Positions 62,578 through 64,000 of a DNA stretch of 64,000 bases are shown here, piece by piece (within the stretch, counting starts at the first letter, position 1; each line of letters opens with the position of its first letter). Location: NCBI GenBank assembly GCA_037576195.1, contig CM075101.1, positions 42,284,001-42,348,000 of the forward strand, in the 5' to 3' direction. The notes beneath the pieces were generated by a model, which did not search any database, was not told the origin of the DNA, and saw nothing but the letters and a program-made list of their open reading frames with translations. Source of the stretch: Phytoseiulus persimilis (Eukaryota > Arthropoda > Arachnida > Mesostigmata > Phytoseiidae). A program made the translations under genes and the position numbers.

Positions 62578-63704
62578 CTACACGAAGTAGTAGTTCAGCA
62601 TTTTCCCGAAAGGCGACACATCACACTGCTTGAAGAGTTTGTTGCAGTCGGCACCACGGATGCCGCGACTGAGGGGCTCGGAATAGTTGGGGACGGCGCG
62701 GAACAGCGTGTCGGAGAACAAATCCACGAATCTGGCCATCGCGGGCTGCTTGTCCAATGTGTAGGATCCGATTTCACAGAACATCTTGCGTCGACACGAT
62801 TCGTGTCTGACATCGAGAACGTCGAGACCTCGTTCCAGAAGTTCTCCTGGAAGTGAAGTCGCCCTTTGAGAAGAAGTTTCAGTTTTCCTCCATACACCGA
62901 TTCGACTCCTCCTCTCCTGCGGTTCAACTCATCAACAATCCATAGAAGCGACTCGATCACTGATCAACCGTGATCGTTGAATCATCAGCTGCTCACCCGG
63001 CTGAAGGAGTTTGCTCAGCTCTCTTGGCTCGAGAGCCCGGGACGCGTCGTCGAAACCGAGAGATCCCAGGAGCATGCTTATCTGGCTCAGGATCGGACTG
63101 AAACTTTTGACCACAGATGGCAGCATTTTCGGTGCGACTGTCGACAGGAGAAACGCGGAGCCTGGACAAGAATCGCTTCGCTTAATATCCTCAAGTTTCT
63201 ACTGAATGGATCTATATGTGAAACGGTAACTCTTTCAGTCTCCGGGCGGAGTGGAAACATCGACTCACCAAGGAGGAACGCAGGTAGCCAGAGGGGTAGT
63301 AGGAAGGGAGACACGGCCATCGCCGATGCCATCGAGTGCGCTCCCACGGATAGTTCGTTGCTTAAACTCCTCGCCGTCTCCGAGAGCTCTTGAACGAGAC
63401 TTCTTCTGGCGCGCGACTGCACCCAGCTCTTCATGACTTCCTTCGTGGCCGCTTGCACGAGACCGGGCACTGAAAACAGAGCTATTCCTCGACTCTAGTT
63501 CGATTTCTCAAGATAAGCACCTGAGGACAACCGGCTCTAGAGAGCGGGGTTCTCGGACGTGCACGGGTGTTCACTTCTAATCCTAGGGAGACTATACTTC
63601 TTCAGAATTCTGCTCTACTCACTCAGCTGGTCCGCTACGGTGTGGTTGATGAGCAGCACAGCGAAAATTGCTGCGAAGGACTGCCGGAAAACCATGCGTG
63701 CCAT
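62578..63704 (-). CDS. Secreted 230-residue protein, family not recognised
   Basis: Four exons on the minus strand, 63704-63623, 63469-63269, 63137-62997 and 62846-62578, each start and end with strong GT-AG signals in phase 1 and total 230 residues. Exon 1 encodes a signal peptide (MARMVFRQSFAAIFAVLLINHTVA). Exon 2 is helical, then has a hydrophobic stretch (SPFLLPLWLPAFLL) that could be a membrane or lipid-contact segment. Exon 4 carries a cysteine-containing module (CRRKMFCEIG, then GADCNKLFKQCD) resembling the C-terminal CRRK/CE pattern of many uncharacterised secreted arthropod proteins. All four introns being phase 1 is typical of extracellular proteins. No enzyme motif is visible. I am confident that it is a gene and that it is secreted; function is unknown. 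Confidence 0.88.
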
Positions 63705-64000
63705 TTTGTGGGTATTTCACGAAGATGCCCCTCTGCAAAACATGAAGCGTTCCAATCCCATCCGCAGTGCTCCGAACTTCGAGAGCGATCACGACACTCA
63801 TACTTTGGAAGCCAATCACCGGAGCTGTTCACAAACCCATTCACATCAACTGGCTATGTTCTGTTTGATATTGTGCTTTCAATTGGGTGACAGGACGCAA
63901 CAGGAAAACTCTCTCGGTTCCGAGTCGAACACGAACAAACGAAAAGCGAAAGTCATCTTGGGAGAGCTTTGATGAGAGAAACTTCCTCAACTCGAAGCCT

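Noticed and set aside
1..64000. CRISPR arrays, bacterial operons, riboswitches, prophage
   Set aside because: The window is eukaryotic. No regularly spaced repeats with unique spacers and no bacterial gene organisation are present.

Overview
This is a window of nuclear DNA from an animal, most likely an arthropod and probably a mite or tick relative. Protein-coding genes are broken by GT-AG introns (typical donor GTGAGT) and use AATAAA polyadenylation signals. The recognisable genes are conserved metazoan families (CLINT1, TM2D2, POLR3H, ADAM, PGPEP1, CWC22), and there is one eukaryotic tRNA-Ile gene. Base composition looks close to 50% GC and introns are mostly short. The arachnid assignment is inference from overall character, not from a diagnostic sequence.

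Layout. 1-3.7 kb (minus): CLINT1/epsinR, an ENTH-domain clathrin adaptor, cut by the window start. 6.4-8.1 kb (plus): complete TM2D2, tail to tail with complete POLR3H (RPC8) at 8.3-10.0 kb (minus). 12.3-13.3 kb: a foldback-like element with two inverted arrays of a 17-bp repeat. 17.0-34.9 kb (plus): a meltrin-type ADAM metalloprotease. Exons from 30.36 kb onward are firm; two propeptide-like exons near 17 kb are tentative. 38.2-39.3 kb (plus): complete pyroglutamyl-peptidase I. 41.4 kb: tRNA-Ile(AAT). 43.2-49.2 kb: a retroelement-rich patch around CWC22, with two copies of a copia-like gag element and a LINE reverse-transcriptase fragment. 53.9-56.7 kb (plus): a secreted protein with a long Ala/Val/Pro/Ser/Thr/Glu-rich tail. 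58.6-59.6 kb (minus): a tiny, divergent homeodomain gene. 62.6-63.7 kb (minus): a 230-residue secreted protein.

The genes are not an operon and share no pathway. Several work in basic cell functions: trafficking (CLINT1), RNA polymerase III (POLR3H), splicing and exon-junction deposition (CWC22), peptide turnover (PGPEP1) and cell-surface signalling (TM2D2, ADAM). Exon structures were built by hand from reading frame, intron phase and splice motifs. For TM2D2, POLR3H, PGPEP1, the firm ADAM exons and the 230-residue secreted protein, all phases close without a gap.

Most striking observations: a 90-residue protein that is little more than a homeodomain lacking Arg5 and Arg53; four single-base homopolymer length changes inside CWC22; two alternative ADAM cytoplasmic tails chosen by splicing versus intronic polyadenylation; and the inverted 17-bp repeat arrays.
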